Below are positions 1 to 10,805 of a stretch of 64,000 nt of DNA, piece by piece. The notes under the pieces were generated by a model. The model had not been told where the DNA came from. It worked only from the letters and a program-made list of their open reading frames with translations, and did no database searches. The stretch comes from Phocaeicola paurosaccharolyticus JCM 15092 (lineage in GTDB: Bacteria > Bacteroidota > Bacteroidia > Bacteroidales > Bacteroidaceae). Both the position numbers and the translations under genes were made by a program. Numbering within the stretch: position 1 is the stretch's first letter; every line of letters starts with the position of its first letter. The stretch is from contig NZ_BAJR01000005.1 of the NCBI RefSeq assembly GCF_000613805.1, positions 1 through 64,000 on the forward strand, written 5' to 3'.

Positions 1-7
1 CTAAAAG

Positions 8-35
8 GAAAGAGTCCGGTACAATACCGAACTCT
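8..35 (-). terminator. Probable terminator after the LruC gene
   Basis: An imperfect stem (AGAGTtCGGTA paired with TACCGgACTCT, one internal mismatch) with a short loop is followed on the minus strand by a T-rich run. It lies about 70 bases past the stop codon of the LruC-domain gene, the right place for its terminator. Stem seen directly; function inferred. Confidence 0.45.
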
Positions 36-100
36 ATACTATTGAAATCTTTATTAATAAGTCCAACTTTTTGGGATCATATTATTATGCTGGCTTTTTT

Positions 101-1974
101 CTATAATTCTTCATCAAAATAATTTCCTGCAGAAGGATGTTTATACCAATCTTTAGATTTTGTAGCTTTACTACTTATCCAATCGGATATTTTGAAGCCA
201 TTTTCGTTGTATGTCTCTGTTATCTTTTTCCTCTCTATAGAATACTTGAAATTCTCATCAGGAATTCTTACACCTCCGATAATCTGTGAAGATGCATTAA
301 TACCACCTTGATCGGCTGCATAGATATCATGATTATCAACACGTATAAAGAATTTTAAATCGTCAAAATTGAAGTTCACGTTGCAAGCTATTCCATTCTT
401 CTCAATTGTAACAGGGGCTACTTTCTTAGTACCTTTTTCTGTATTGACAAATACACCATTATTAACTCCCATTTCCTTGTGAGCATTGCCAAATAGTAAT
501 GTCTCAGCATTATTAATACTTATATATCCTGCAATAACCTTCGTTGCACCAACAGCAACTATCTTACATGATATATTTACTTTAGCACTGCTATTATCGC
601 TCTTTAATAAAAGGGTTGGACTTATCTTAACAACAACATCATTTAAATCGAAATCTCCCATCGCAGGATATTGATCTTCCATGCAATATGTGACAGTTCC
701 AAGTTTTGTCTGTTTATATCCAAAGCCTGGATTAGTAGAAGTTGCGTTGATATATATCAGTTCAGATGCATCATCAAAGAATTCTACAAATTGAGAATCA
801 GGATTCTTATCCAACCCGTCTCTTGCGCCCTCTTTACACTGAATCAAAAGCTTTGAGTTCTCGCTATTACCACTGACATAAATTCCACTTGAGTTGGTAA
901 TCTTATCATTAACTACTATCAATGCAGCGTAATCATATCCATCAATATTAACCGGACTCTCTTTATCTATTGAGGCAATAGATATAACACCATCTTGACC
1001 TTGTGTCCTTGTTAATACATCACAATTAATATATGAGCCTGTATCCATTGTTATGTAACCGGAATCAAGAGATAAAACCTTACATTTAATATAACTGTAT
1101 TTATATAAATGAGCATTAGGTTCAATAGTGCCATTTCCTTTGAAGTTTAAAGTAGAGACAGTTAAAGAACCATTATTTAAAAACTCAGCTCCTTCGTAAA
1201 TAGTCATAGTTTCTGAACCTCCTGAGACTGTTATGATTCCATCATTGAAAAGCATAGAATGAGAACCTATAGAAAATGTTATATCTTTGTTCTTTAATAT
1301 GAAGTTAACTTTTACACCTGGAGCTACATATATCATATCAAAGTTAAATCTTTTGCTATTGATATAAATATTACAGTCACTTTCTATTAGATAACTTTTA
1401 TCATAGGAAAAGTAATAATCTTCCAAAAATAAGTTGCTTCTAGATAGTGTTTCAACTTTAATAAAGCTACTTAAATCTTTCAACTTATCAGGACAGAGTT
1501 CAGGTAATGTTTGACCAAGTTTATTATTTGCTCTGCTTATTGAGGCTCTGGAAAGCTTTACACTAGATATATTATTTACATCTACAGTAGAAGAAGCTAT
1601 ATCTATTTCTACACCAGATGGATCATTCAAAGTCTGCTTGATATATAATTTCTGAGCTATCTGGGAAATTATAATTTTTGGGCAAATGGCTTATCCTTGC
1701 TTGCGAAGCCTGATGCAATAGGTTTTGCTTGTGTGTTAATAGATGGGTCTTCATCGTATATTCTGATATTATAATTGAATTTACCGTTATAATCATCAAC
1801 AGCTTCAACTACAGCATCTACACTTCTGGTCAAACTCCAATCAAATCCCTCAGGTATTTTTAAATTCAACTCTTTATTGAATTCAGTATCAAAAATATCT
1901 TCACTATTTTTAGTACATGAAGTCAAACATAATACCAAAATAAAAAAAACTGACCATATAACTTTGATGTTCAT
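101..1974 (-). CDS. LruC/DUF4842-domain lipoprotein, frameshifted
   Basis: Surface or periplasmic lipoprotein of unknown role. I place the start at 1974 (MNIKVIWSVFF) and not at the upstream ATG at 2073, because a signal peptide with lipobox LTSC follows directly. The N-terminal part ends at a stop near 1669; the rest continues in another frame from about 1674 to the TAG at 101-103. Adding one A to the A5 run (minus strand; 1675-1679) joins the frames as KPFAQKIIISQIAQK. The middle is rich in short beta-strand-like segments. The C-terminal part carries YPAMGDFDLNDVVV, the hallmark of LruC/DUF4842 domains found in many Bacteroidota surface proteins. Either a true frameshift or a sequence error. 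The domain call is firm; function is unknown. Confidence 0.8.
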
Positions 1975-2076
1975 TTTTTTAAGTTTTAGGAGGTTTAAGC
2001 TGTATTTTATTATATTAAAATAGAAGTAGATAGACCTATTTTTAACATGACGAAGATAATTAATTATTAACAAATT

Positions 2077-2131
2077 TAATTATTTATACCTAATTATTTA
2101 TACCTAATTATTTATACCTAATTATTTATTT
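2077..2131. repeat. 14-bp tandem repeat, about four copies
   Basis: The unit TAATTATTTATACC occurs three times exactly, at 2077-2090, 2091-2104 and 2105-2118, and then partially to 2131. The last copy runs over the stop codon of the carboxylesterase gene (2122-2124). Copy number of such AT-rich units can vary between strains. No function is evident. Confidence 0.85.
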
Positions 2132-3756
2132 AATCTATCTCTCTCACTTTCCGTAGTTTCCCTAATTTGTTTATAAAATTTATCCATGATATCTATTTTA
2201 TCACGATTTGGGACAGAAATTAATGAAGCACCATTGCTAAACTGCATAGTTGTCTCCTTATCTTTATTAAAAGATGGCCAATAAGGCATACCCGATGCAT
2301 TTGGGTTACCACTCTTTGCAAAGTTGACCCAATAGTTTTGCATAATATCACTCAGAGCAGCTTCAACAGGATGTTTGTCGATATTCTCAGGAAGTTGGAA
2401 ATCTCCTTTAATATATAGAATGTCGTCCGCGTGGGATACACCATGACGCTTTTTATCTCCAATAACACTCATTGTTGATGGTTGAGAGAGATATGCAGCG
2501 TATATGGAAGACTTTCCATATTTACTATGTAGGGATGTCCATGCAAAAGATGGCCATGCAAAACCATTATCACGGAACAGGTCTCCATTTGATGAATATG
2601 TCTCATCGGCATTATTACCTGGATAAAGTTTTAGAATATCCTGAGCAAAATTCCCATATGTTGACTCTACATTCTTTTTGTAACTATCAACCGACATCTC
2701 TCGTGTAAACATAGCTCCCTCATCAGAGTTTGTCATAACGATACATGGTACATCATTAAAATTACCTTTCTCGTAGTTTCTATAATAATCATCAGTGATT
2801 ACATATCCGTCCATACATGGCCAAAATCCACCGAATCCTACATTATCTCCTGCAAGAGAAAGAGCATCCATCTTTCTGAGATCTTTGATAGATTTTGCTT
2901 TTAAGTGTTTTTGAAAAGCCAAACCTTGCTCCTCTGCACCTTTCTGCGATGAATTTACAATATGTCCGCTCCGCTTATCACTCCATGGGCTAAAGAATCC
3001 GCCACTCTGTGAAATCGCTCCACGAAAAAGACCTTTGGCTAGTGGTGAACCACACAAAATGCTAACACTTATTGCTCCGGCAGACTCTCCAAATATTGTT
3101 ACCTTTGTTGGATCACCACCAAATGCAGAGATATTTCTCTGAATCCATTTAAGTGCAAAAATCTGATCAAGAATTCCGTAATTTCCTGAATGACCACTCT
3201 TTGACTCTTTTGAAAGCTCAGGATGAGCCATAAATCCAAGGGCTCCTGTACGATACTCAATGCTAACAAGTACAATTCCCTTCTTTACAAGAGATGTAAA
3301 TATGTCATTTCCATATGTTTCTGTCTGAAACCCACCACCATGTATCCATACCATAACAGGCAATTTATCCTCTTTTCTCGTAGCAGGAGTAACAACAGCC
3401 AAGTTAAGGCAATCCTCACTCATTGTCACCTTACCATGATAAGTTGTTGGTTGAGGTGGATATGGGCCAAACTTGTCAGCATGAAGGACGCCGCTCCAAC
3501 TTTTAGCAGGCTGTGGTTCACACCATCTCAATTTACCTACTGGAGGTGCTGCATATGGAATAGCTTTATATAGAGCCATAGAACCTTCAATCAAATCGCC
3601 TCTGACTTCTCCTGTCTCGACAGTTGTTTGTAAAATAGGTTTACTAACGGAATTATCTTGTGTGGTACAACCTATTATACCATCACCTTCTACAAGATTT
3701 GAGGCAGATGCAAAAGATATTGCAAAAGCCATTACAGTGGTAAGAATAATTTTCAT
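2122..3756 (-). CDS. Exported type-B carboxylesterase
   Basis: Alpha/beta-hydrolase of the COesterase (type-B carboxylesterase) family, 544 residues, full length. A Sec signal peptide (MKIILTTVMAFAISFASAS) indicates export. The oxyanion-hole loop WIHGGGF, nucleophile elbow GESAGA, acidic residue region NSDEGAMF and the histidine in HGVSHADD make up the expected catalytic machinery. It should hydrolyse carboxylic esters; in gut or rumen Bacteroidales such enzymes often remove acyl groups from plant polysaccharides, but the substrate here is unknown. It stands alone, separated from the LruC gene by a tandem repeat. Confidence 0.9.
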   Translation of the reverse strand: MKIILTTVMAFAISFASASNLVEGDGIIGCTTQDNSVSKPILQTTVETGEVRGDLIEGSMALYKAIPYAAPPVGKLRWCEPQPAKSWSGVLHADKFGPYPPQPTTYHGKVTMSEDCLNLAVVTPATRKEDKLPVMVWIHGGGFQTETYGNDIFTSLVKKGIVLVSIEYRTGALGFMAHPELSKESKSGHSGNYGILDQIFALKWIQRNISAFGGDPTKVTIFGESAGAISVSILCGSPLAKGLFRGAISQSGGFFSPWSDKRSGHIVNSSQKGAEEQGLAFQKHLKAKSIKDLRKMDALSLAGDNVGFGGFWPCMDGYVITDDYYRNYEKGNFNDVPCIVMTNSDEGAMFTREMSVDSYKKNVESTYGNFAQDILKLYPGNNADETYSSNGDLFRDNGFAWPSFAWTSLHSKYGKSSIYAAYLSQPSTMSVIGDKKRHGVSHADDILYIKGDFQLPENIDKHPVEAALSDIMQNYWVNFAKSGNPNASGMPYWPSFNKDKETTMQFSNGASLISVPNRDKIDIMDKFYKQIRETTESERDRLNK

Positions 3757-3957
3757 AATGCTAGTAATTTAGTTTAACTAAAGATTTTGAGTCGCAAACT
3801 CATTTGGTTTCTATCAATATATTTACTCTGACATTATTAATATAATGTTGGTAGATATACATACTAAGTATGGCTCGTAGTACAAAGCTATTCAGTTTTT
3901 TAAACCATCCAAAATAAAATCTAATTTTCCTTAGTTATTATAATTTATCTTGGTATA

Positions 3958-3995
3958 AAAAGACTCACGATATTTATAATGTATCGTGAGTCTCA
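3958..3995 (-). terminator. Terminator after DUF1015 gene
   Basis: Perfect 12-bp inverted repeat (AGACTCACGATA at 3961-3972, its complement at 3982-3993) with a 9-base loop. On the minus strand it is followed by TTTTTAT. It sits 25 bases past the DUF1015 stop. A typical intrinsic terminator. Confidence 0.85.
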
Positions 3996-4018
3996 TAATT
4001 ATCTTAATCAGATATCTT

Positions 4019-5266
4019 TTATCCTAATTTATGAATAACAAGGCCTGATCTAAGTTTTGGTTCAAACCATGTAGTCTTTGGAGGCATTATATTACCAGTA
4101 TCAGCTATATCCATAAGTTGTTTCATTGATACAGGATAAAGAGCTAATGCAACCTTCATCTCTTTAGAGTCTACTCTCTTCTTCAACTCTCCTAATCCAC
4201 GTATACCACCTACAAAGTCTATTCGTTTATCAGATCTCAGGTCTTTTATGCCAAGAACTTTATCGAGAATAAGATTAGAAGATATAGTTACATCAAGTAC
4301 ACCAATAGGATCATTGTCATTGTAAGTACCCTCTTTTGCGGTAAGACTGTACCATTTTCCTTCGAGATAGAGTGAGAAGTTATGAAGAGTTGCAGGTTTA
4401 TATATCTGCTCTCCCTTTTCTTCTACGATGAAATCTTCTTTTATTGCATTAAGGAACTCCTCTTCAGTAAGACCATTCAAATCTTTTACAACTCTGTTAT
4501 AGTCAATAATTGTAAGTTGATTTGCTGGGAAACATACAGCCATAAAGTAATTATACTCCTCATCACCATTATGATTAGCGTTTTGGCGAGATTTTTCTTC
4601 ACCAACAAGGGCTGCAGCAGCAGATCTATGATGACCGTCAGCTATATATAATGAAGGCATCTCTTTGAAAGCTGCAGTTATTGACTTTATATCTTCGTCA
4701 TTGTCGATTATCCAAAATGTATGACCGAATCCGTCACCTGGTGCAATGAATTTATACTCAGGATCTTTGACAATATATTTAGCAACTATCTCATCGAGCA
4801 TCTTGTTATCAGGATATGCAAAGAATACAGGTTCAATATTAGCATCGTTTACCCTGACATGTTTCATTCTATCCTCCTCTTTATCACGACGAGTAAGCTC
4901 ATGTTTCTTGATAACTCCATTCATATAATCAGGAACATATGCTCCGACAACTAGTCCATACTGAGTTTTGCCGTTCATTGTCTGAGCATAGATGTAGTAA
5001 CACTCCTTCTTATCCTGGAGAAGCCATCCTTTCTCTTGGAACTTCTTGAAATTAGATGCCGCCTTCTCATATACAGCCGGATCATGTTCATCTGTTCCAA
5101 CTGGGAAGTCTATTTCCGGTTTAATTATATGATATAGAGATTTTTCATTACCTGCAGCCTCTTCTCTAGCCTCTTGAGAGTTTAATACATCATAAGGCCT
5201 CGATGCTACTTGCTCTACAAGATCCTTTGGTGGTCTAACACCTTTGAAAGGTTTAATTATAGCCAT
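4019..5266 (-). CDS. DUF1015 family protein
   Basis: 415-residue soluble protein of the DUF1015 family, recognised from its N-terminus (IIKPFKGVRPPKDL, SRPYDVLNSQEAR), the block KKHELTRRDKEEDR and the block IADGHHRSAAA. The charged histidine-containing motifs suggest an enzyme, but no reaction is established to my knowledge. In Bacteroidota the gene commonly lies next to serC and serA, as here, hinting at a link with serine metabolism. A terminator (5331-5364) separates it from serA and a promoter-like pair lies just upstream, so it is probably transcribed on its own. Confidence 0.85.
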   Translation of the reverse strand: MAIIKPFKGVRPPKDLVEQVASRPYDVLNSQEAREEAAGNEKSLYHIIKPEIDFPVGTDEHDPAVYEKAASNFKKFQEKGWLLQDKKECYYIYAQTMNGKTQYGLVVGAYVPDYMNGVIKKHELTRRDKEEDRMKHVRVNDANIEPVFFAYPDNKMLDEIVAKYIVKDPEYKFIAPGDGFGHTFWIIDNDEDIKSITAAFKEMPSLYIADGHHRSAAAALVGEEKSRQNANHNGDEEYNYFMAVCFPANQLTIIDYNRVVKDLNGLTEEEFLNAIKEDFIVEEKGEQIYKPATLHNFSLYLEGKWYSLTAKEGTYNDNDPIGVLDVTISSNLILDKVLGIKDLRSDKRIDFVGGIRGLGELKKRVDSKEMKVALALYPVSMKQLMDIADTGNIMPPKTTWFEPKLRSGLVIHKLG

Positions 5267-5301
5267 AATATTGATATTAAAGATTAAACGTTTTTACCCT
5301 T

Positions 5302-5333
5302 TAAAGATAGTAACATATAGATATAATTACAAA
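5302..5333 (-). promoter_or_regulatory. Bacteroidota-type promoter for the DUF1015 gene
   Basis: On the minus strand TTTG (5330-5333) is followed after 20 bases by TATCTTTA (5302-5309), one mismatch from the TAnnTTTG -7 consensus. The ATG of DUF1015 lies 36 bases further on. The -33 element overlaps the foot of the upstream terminator stem. Confidence 0.5.
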
Positions 5334-5364
5334 AAATGCCTCCATTTTTAAGGAGGCATTTTTT
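5331..5364. terminator. Bidirectional terminator between serA and DUF1015
   Basis: Perfect 13-bp inverted repeat (AAAAAATGCCTCC at 5331-5343, complement at 5352-5364) with A and T tracts on either side. It lies 28 bases past the serA stop and should end the serC-serA transcript. Confidence 0.85.
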
Positions 5365-5392
5365 ATTTCTATATAACCATTGTGGAATTATA

Positions 5393-6312
5393 CTATTTAT
5401 TTACTCTAAACTTCTCACATCCATCTTTTAAGAAGCCTACAATCTGCTTGGCAGCAGCTATACCTGCATTGATATTTGCCTCTGCAGTCTGTGCACCCAT
5501 CTTTTTAGGAGTAGAGAAATATCTTCCTGCACATTTAGAAGCAAATTCATCATTTGCAGCAGGCATGATATCTGTAACATACTTAAGATCAACACGCTCT
5601 TGCATAAGTCCAATAAGTTCTGCCTCATTGATAACCTCTTTACGAGCAGTATTTACAAGTACGCCATTCTTCTTCATCTTACCAACCAATTCGCGGTTGA
5701 TAGAGTTCTTAGTCTCAGCAGTTGCTGGTATGTGAAGAGAAACAACATCACAAGTAGAATAGAGTTCTTCAGCAGAGTCAACAGCTTTAACGCCATCTTT
5801 CTCAATAACCTCTTTAGGGCAGAATGCATCGAAAGCATATATTTCCATTCCAAATCCCTTTGCTATTCTTGCAACATTGCGTCCAACGTTACCATAAGCA
5901 TGTATACCTAGTTTCTTTCCCATGAGTTCAGTACCGATGTGCCATTATAAAGATTTCTAACAGCCATTACCATAAGTCCTAATGCAAGTTCTGCAACTGC
6001 ATTAGCATTCTGACCTGGGGTATTCATTACACATACATTGTGTGCTGTAGCCGATTCAAGGTCAACATTGTCATAACCTGCACCGGCACGTACAACAATT
6101 TTGAGCTCTTTTGCAGCATCAAAAACTTCATTATCAATGATATCACTACGAATAATGATAGCATTTGCATCTTTTACCGCATCGAGAAGTTCACTCTTCT
6201 CTCCATATTTTTCCAATAATGCCAACTCAAATCCAGCAGCCTCAATCTCCTTGCGGATGCCGTCAACTGCTACTTTGGCAAATGGTTTATCTGTAGCTAT
6301 GAGAACTTTCAT
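5393..6312 (-). CDS. serA: D-3-phosphoglycerate dehydrogenase, frameshifted
   Basis: First step of serine synthesis: oxidises 3-phosphoglycerate to 3-phosphohydroxypyruvate with NAD. The sequence matches the short Bacteroidota form of about 306 residues that lacks an ACT regulatory domain. The N-terminal part carries the substrate-side region (RAGAGYDNVD, MNTPGQNANAVAEL); the C-terminal part carries the nucleotide-binding loop GIHAYGNVGRNVA, the segment LVNTARKEVINE and the conserved end GAQTAEANINAGIAAAKQ. The two parts are in different frames. The frame is lost near 5934: TCGGTACTGAAC read as TCGGGTACTGAAC (one more G) restores NGTSGTELMGKKLG. The intact partner serC lies 17 bases upstream, so a sequence error is more likely than loss of serine synthesis. 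Confidence 0.9.
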
Positions 6313-6329
6313 AATCGTATAAAAATAAA

Positions 6330-7400
6330 TTAATGTAATTTTTCAAATTCTTGCATGCAATCTATAAGTGCCTGTACGCTCTCTTTTGGAAGTGCGTTAT
6401 AGCAAGAAGCACGGAATCCACCTACAGAACGGTGTCCTTTGATACCTACCATTCCTCTCCCTGTAGCAAACTTCATAAAGTCAGCCTCAAGATCTTTGTA
6501 CTCATCGTTCATAATGAAACAGATATTCATATAAGATCTATCTTCATTGTTGTTTACTGTACCACGGAACATCTTATTTCTATCGATTTCAGTGTATAGT
6601 AATTCAGCTTTCTCTTTAGCTCTTTGTTGCATAGCCTCAACACCACCTTGAGCTTTTATCCAACGAAGAGTCAGAAGAGCAGAGTAGATAGGTACTACAG
6701 GAGGGGTATTGAACATTGAACCATTGTCGATATGAGTCTGATAGTTCAACATTGTAGGAATATATCTTGATACTTTTCCAAGAGCGTCATTTTTAATAAT
6801 AACGAAAGTTACACCGGCAGGAGCAAGATTTTTCTGTGCACCACCATAGATACAGATATATTTTGAGACATCAATAGGACGTGAGAAGATATCTGAAGAC
6901 ATATCAGCAATCATTGGAACTGGAGAATCAAGATCTTTGTGAAGCTCTGTTCCGTAGATAGTATTGTTGGTAGTGATATGGAAATAATCAGCATCAGTTG
7001 GGATAACATAGTCTTTAGGGATATATGTATAAGTTGATTCAGCTGAAGATGCAACCTCAACAACTTCTCCGAATGCTTTAGCCTCTTTCATTGCCTTTTT
7101 TGCCCAAACACCTGTATTCAAATATGCAGCTTTTTTTTCTAAGAAATTAAATGGAATCATACAAAACTCCAGACTTGCACCGCCTCCTAAGAAAAGTACC
7201 GAATAGCCTTCAGGTATGTTAAGTAGTTCTTTAAACAAAGCTACAGCTTCGTCAACTACAGGCTGGAAATCCTTTGCACGATGACTTATCTCCATCAAAG
7301 AAAGACCAGAACCATTAAAATCAAGAATTGCATCAGCTGTTTTTTCGATTACTTCGCGAGGCAAAATTGAAGGTCCCGCATTGAAATTATGCTTTTTCAT
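6330..7400 (-). CDS. serC: Phosphoserine aminotransferase
   Basis: PLP enzyme, second step of serine synthesis (3-phosphohydroxypyruvate plus glutamate to phosphoserine); it also serves in pyridoxine synthesis in many bacteria. Start set at 7400 ([14 protein letters not shown]), not at the longer ATG at 7478, because NFNAGPS is the conserved N-terminus; this gives 356 residues, the usual length. The PLP-lysine region is [13 protein letters not shown]; the C-terminus holds [16 protein letters not shown]. It precedes serA by 17 bases and is surely co-transcribed with it. Confidence 0.95.
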   Translation of the reverse strand: MKKHNFNAGPSILPREVIEKTADAILDFNGSGLSLMEISHRAKDFQPVVDEAVALFKELLNIPEGYSVLFLGGGASLEFCMIPFNFLEKKAAYLNTGVWAKKAMKEAKAFGEVVEVASSAESTYTYIPKDYVIPTDADYFHITTNNTIYGTELHKDLDSPVPMIADMSSDIFSRPIDVSKYICIYGGAQKNLAPAGVTFVIIKNDALGKVSRYIPTMLNYQTHIDNGSMFNTPPVVPIYSALLTLRWIKAQGGVEAMQQRAKEKAELLYTEIDRNKMFRGTVNNNEDRSYMNICFIMNDEYKDLEADFMKFATGRGMVGIKGHRSVGGFRASCYNALPKESVQALIDCMQEFEKLH

Positions 7401-7447
7401 TTGAAGTTTGTTTTGATTATAAAATTTATTATAAAAAATATTTTCCG

Positions 7448-7479
7448 CGAATGTAGCTATTATTTCCAGTACAAACAAA
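7448..7479 (-). promoter_or_regulatory. Promoter for serC-serA
   Basis: On the minus strand TTTG (7476-7479), a 20-base gap and TACATTCG (7448-7455; one mismatch to TAnnTTTG) fit the Bacteroidota -33/-7 arrangement, about 50 bases before the serC ATG. Confidence 0.5.
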
Positions 7480-7661
7480 CAATATTAAATGAAAATGCAA
7501 TTTTAACGTGGTATACGCTTTCAAAATAATTATTTAATATGGCTATTATGTTACAATATGATATTATGTAGTACTTTATATAATATTATTACATTCCTTA
7601 ATTTAACAAATAGTATCAATTTCTGCAATTGATACTATTAAACCAAGTATAAATCAATATC

Positions 7662-8993
7662 TTATTTTGCCTCTTCTATAAGTATCTTTTGCCCTTTAAG
7701 TTTTTCATTTTTCAAAAGAGTCATAGCCTGTTTAATTTTTTTTCTTGATATTGCAGCGAAGGCATAATGATCCTTTACATCCACTTTCCCTATATCTTCC
7801 TTGCTAAGGTTTCCTTTTTTAAAAAGGAAACCTACAATATCAACTTTATTGATCTTATCTTTTTTCCCTTTTCCAATATATAGTGTTACAAATTTAGGAA
7901 GTCCTGGCTTAGGCAAGACCTCAGGAATAACATATTCATTTATATCTTCATCTATATATTCTGGTAGATTTTCCTCAGGACCTAATAAAATATATGAGTT
8001 ACCATATGATTGCCATCTTGCTGTTCTACCATTTCTATGTGTAAATCCTTCCTGGTTAGTTGGTAGATGATAATGTATGATATTCTCAATTTCCGGTATA
8101 TCAAGACCTCTTGCAGCTAAATCAGTAGATACCAGAATATGGCTACTTCCATTTCTGAACTTATAGAGTGACTTCTCTCTGTAATCCTGTTCCATACCTC
8201 CGTGAAATATGCTTGTGATAAGTTTTTTAGATTTCAAAAATTTATCAACTCTCTCCACACTCTCTCTATGATTACAGAATACCACTGTCTGCTTCTCCCC
8301 TACAGTACAAAGTAACTTATATAGTGTCTCCAGTTTATCTTTTTCAGGGGAGTTAACTACAAAAAGGTTAAGTCTCTCCTCTTCATCATCTTTATTATCA
8401 AGATAGTTTAGGCGAATAACACTATTCAATCCCGTAAAATCAGGTATCTCCTCTGCATCAGTAGCCGATGTAAGTATTCTCTTTTTTAGATTTGAAAGAT
8501 TTTCGATAATCTCCTTCATTTCGTCATGAAATCCAAACTCCAATGATTTGTCAAACTCATCTATTATAAGAATCTCGACTTTTGCACAGCTGAAATTGCC
8601 TTTATCTATATGGTCAAGTACCCTTCCTGGAGTACCAATTATTACAGCTGGTTTTACGCTCTTAATTGTCTTATGTTCTTCCATCGTTGGTCTGCCACCA
8701 TAGCAGCATACAGAAGTGTATTGAGAGTTTATGCTTTTAAATACACTGTTTATCTGCATAGCCAACTCACGAGATGGCGCAAGGATTACTGCTTGAACAT
8801 CTTCGGTGTCACTCTTTAGGATAGAGATAAGTGGTAAAAGAAAAGCAATAGTCTTACCCGAACCGGTTGGTGAAAGTAGGATTATATCTTTATCCTCTGA
8901 AAAAGCATTGATAGATGACTTTTGCATATCTGTCAACTGTTCAATACCAAGCTTATTTAATGCTGAGACTATATTTTTGTCTGTTATTTCCAT
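7662..8993 (-). CDS. DEAD-box RNA helicase with DbpA-type RNA-binding domain
   Basis: 443-residue ATP-dependent RNA helicase. Seen in order: Walker A SPTGSGKT, motif Ia PSRELA, TPGR, motif II as DEFD, motif III SAT, HRNGRTAR as motif VI, then a C-terminal domain of about 75 residues (TLYIGKGKKDKINKVDIVGF onward) resembling the DbpA RNA-binding domain. DbpA in E. coli acts on 23S rRNA during large-subunit assembly; a similar role is likely but inferred. Motif II reads DEFD where DEAD is usual, a substitution also met in related helicases. Single gene with its own promoter. Confidence 0.88.
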   Translation of the reverse strand: MEITDKNIVSALNKLGIEQLTDMQKSSINAFSEDKDIILLSPTGSGKTIAFLLPLISILKSDTEDVQAVILAPSRELAMQINSVFKSINSQYTSVCCYGGRPTMEEHKTIKSVKPAVIIGTPGRVLDHIDKGNFSCAKVEILIIDEFDKSLEFGFHDEMKEIIENLSNLKKRILTSATDAEEIPDFTGLNSVIRLNYLDNKDDEEERLNLFVVNSPEKDKLETLYKLLCTVGEKQTVVFCNHRESVERVDKFLKSKKLITSIFHGGMEQDYREKSLYKFRNGSSHILVSTDLAARGLDIPEIENIIHYHLPTNQEGFTHRNGRTARWQSYGNSYILLGPEENLPEYIDEDINEYVIPEVLPKPGLPKFVTLYIGKGKKDKINKVDIVGFLFKKGNLSKEDIGKVDVKDHYAFAAISRKKIKQAMTLLKNEKLKGQKILIEEAK

Positions 8994-9010
8994 ATTCTAT
9001 AAATTATTTG

Positions 9011-9018
9011 CAAATATA
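9011..9018 (-). promoter_or_regulatory. -7 element of the helicase promoter
   Basis: TATATTTG on the minus strand matches TAnnTTTG exactly, 17 bases before the helicase ATG. No clear -33 element was seen. Confidence 0.45.
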
Positions 9019-9108
9019 GATAATAATATTCATCACTAAATCTAATACACTCAAAACATTAGTGATAAGTTGCTTGTTATCTTATTATAATCATTAATAT
9101 CAGACAAT

Positions 9109-10752
9109 ATGGAGATGTTTTGTTATCAGTGTCAGGAAACAGCCTTCAATAAGGGTTGTATGACAAAGGGAGTATGTGGAAAAGAAGCAGAAACCTCAAA
9201 TTTAATGGACTTACTATTGTATGTCACTAGAGGCATAGCTATAGTAAATAAGGGACTTAGAGAAAAGGGAGAGGCAAATGTTGAAGCCGACCGATTTATC
9301 ATCGATGCTCTTTTCTGCACAATTACAAATGCCAATTTTGATAATGAATCTATTAGGAAGAGAATAACAGCAGCTCTTGTATGGAAAGACAAATTAAGTG
9401 GTAAAGCTAAGAAAAGAGGCATAGAAATTCCTGATTTTGAAGAGGTCTATTTCGAATGTAAACCAGAACAATATCTTGACTTTAAAGCAATGGCATCACC
9501 TTTGTCTGAAGAAAACAATGACATACGTGGTCTGAAACAGTTGGCACTATTCGGATTAAAAGGAGCTGCAGCTTATACTCAACATGCACTTAATTTGGGA
9601 TTCGAAGATGATGACATATATACTATGATGGAAAATACTCTCAAGGAGATTTCCCGTAAAGATATTGATGCAAAAGAGTTGACTTCGTTGGTCCTCAGTG
9701 TAGGTGAATGTGCTCTTAAGTCTATGATGTTACTAGATAAGGCTAATACAACAAGATATGGTAATCCTGAGATAACAGAGGTAGAGTTAGGTGTTAGGGA
9801 CAGACCAGGAATCTTGATAAGTGGACATGACCTTCATGATCTAGAAAATCTGTTGGAACAGACAAAAAATAAAGGTGTAGATGTATATACTCATAGTGAG
9901 ATGCTACCTGGACAATATTACCCATTCTTTAAGAAGTATCCACATTTTGCAGGAAATTATGGAAATGCTTGGTGGAAACAGAAAGAAGAGTTCGAGTCAT
10001 TCAACGGAGTAATCTTCTTTACAAGCAATTGTATTGTTCCACCTCTAAAGAGTGCAACTTACCTTGATAGAATCTATACAACAGGGCCAACAGGTTATCC
10101 TGGAGCTCACTATATTGATGGAGCAAAAGATGGAAAACCTATTGATTTCTCAAAGATGATTGAACATGCACAGAGGTGTGCACCTCCTAAACAGATAGAG
10201 AGTGGAAAATTGATTGGTGGATTTGCACATCATCAGGTTATCGCGTTAGCTGATAAGATTCTTGCTGCAGTAAAATCAGGAGCGATAAAGAAATTTGTTG
10301 TTATGGCTGGTTGTGACGGAAGGATGAAGAGCAGAGAATATTATACTGATTTCGCAAAAGCTTTACCTAGAGATTGTGTAATTCTTACAGCTGGCTGTGC
10401 TAAGTATAGATATAATAAACTAGGTCTAGGAGATATCAACGGAATTCCAAGGGTACTTGATGCAGGTCAGTGTAATGATAGCTTCTCACTAATAGTTATA
10501 GCTTCTGCCCTTCGCGATGCATTAGGATTGAAAAATGTGAATGAGTTGCCTATTGTGTTCAATATTGCGTGGTATGAGCAGAAGGCTGTTGCTGTACTTT
10601 TAGCACTACTATCTGTAGGCATTAAGGATATCCATGTTGGGCCTACACTCCCTGCATTCTACACACCAAATATTCTGAACGTTTTGAAAGAACACTTTAA
10701 TATCGGCACAATATCGACTGTAGAACAAGACATTAAAGAGATGATTGGATGA
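9109..10752 (+). CDS. hcp: Hybrid cluster protein / hydroxylamine reductase
   Basis: 547-residue cytosolic iron-sulfur protein, full length. The N-terminal cysteines C5, C8, C17 and C23 ([14 protein letters not shown] onward) bind a cubane cluster; cysteines in [22 protein letters not shown] and AGQCND, with nearby His and Glu residues, match the ligands of the hybrid Fe-S-O cluster. It reduces hydroxylamine to ammonia in vitro and is thought to act against nitric oxide and nitrosative stress in anaerobes. Monocistronic, divergent from the helicase gene, with a terminator 10 bases past the stop. ATG at 9109 or 9115 could both serve as start. Confidence 0.95.
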   Translation: MEMFCYQCQETAFNKGCMTKGVCGKEAETSNLMDLLLYVTRGIAIVNKGLREKGEANVEADRFIIDALFCTITNANFDNESIRKRITAALVWKDKLSGKAKKRGIEIPDFEEVYFECKPEQYLDFKAMASPLSEENNDIRGLKQLALFGLKGAAAYTQHALNLGFEDDDIYTMMENTLKEISRKDIDAKELTSLVLSVGECALKSMMLLDKANTTRYGNPEITEVELGVRDRPGILISGHDLHDLENLLEQTKNKGVDVYTHSEMLPGQYYPFFKKYPHFAGNYGNAWWKQKEEFESFNGVIFFTSNCIVPPLKSATYLDRIYTTGPTGYPGAHYIDGAKDGKPIDFSKMIEHAQRCAPPKQIESGKLIGGFAHHQVIALADKILAAVKSGAIKKFVVMAGCDGRMKSREYYTDFAKALPRDCVILTAGCAKYRYNKLGLGDINGIPRVLDAGQCNDSFSLIVIASALRDALGLKNVNELPIVFNIAWYEQKAVAVLLALLSVGIKDIHVGPTLPAFYTPNILNVLKEHFNIGTISTVEQDIKEMIG

Positions 10753-10762
10753 TATTAATTAA

Positions 10763-10803
10763 AAAGAAGTCCCACAGCTCAATTAAGCAGTTGGGACTTC
10801 TTT
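10763..10803. terminator. Bidirectional terminator between convergent genes
   Basis: Perfect 12-bp inverted repeat (AAAGAAGTCCCA at 10763-10774, complement at 10792-10803) with A and T tracts, between the hcp stop and the convergent gene ending at 10806. It should serve both. Confidence 0.85.
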
Positions 10804-10805
10804 AT

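Noticed and set aside
9069-9086. GATAA-N8-TTATC palindrome ahead of hcp as an HcpR/FNR-type operator
   Set aside because: Arms of five bases are too short in AT-rich DNA and do not match a motif I can vouch for.
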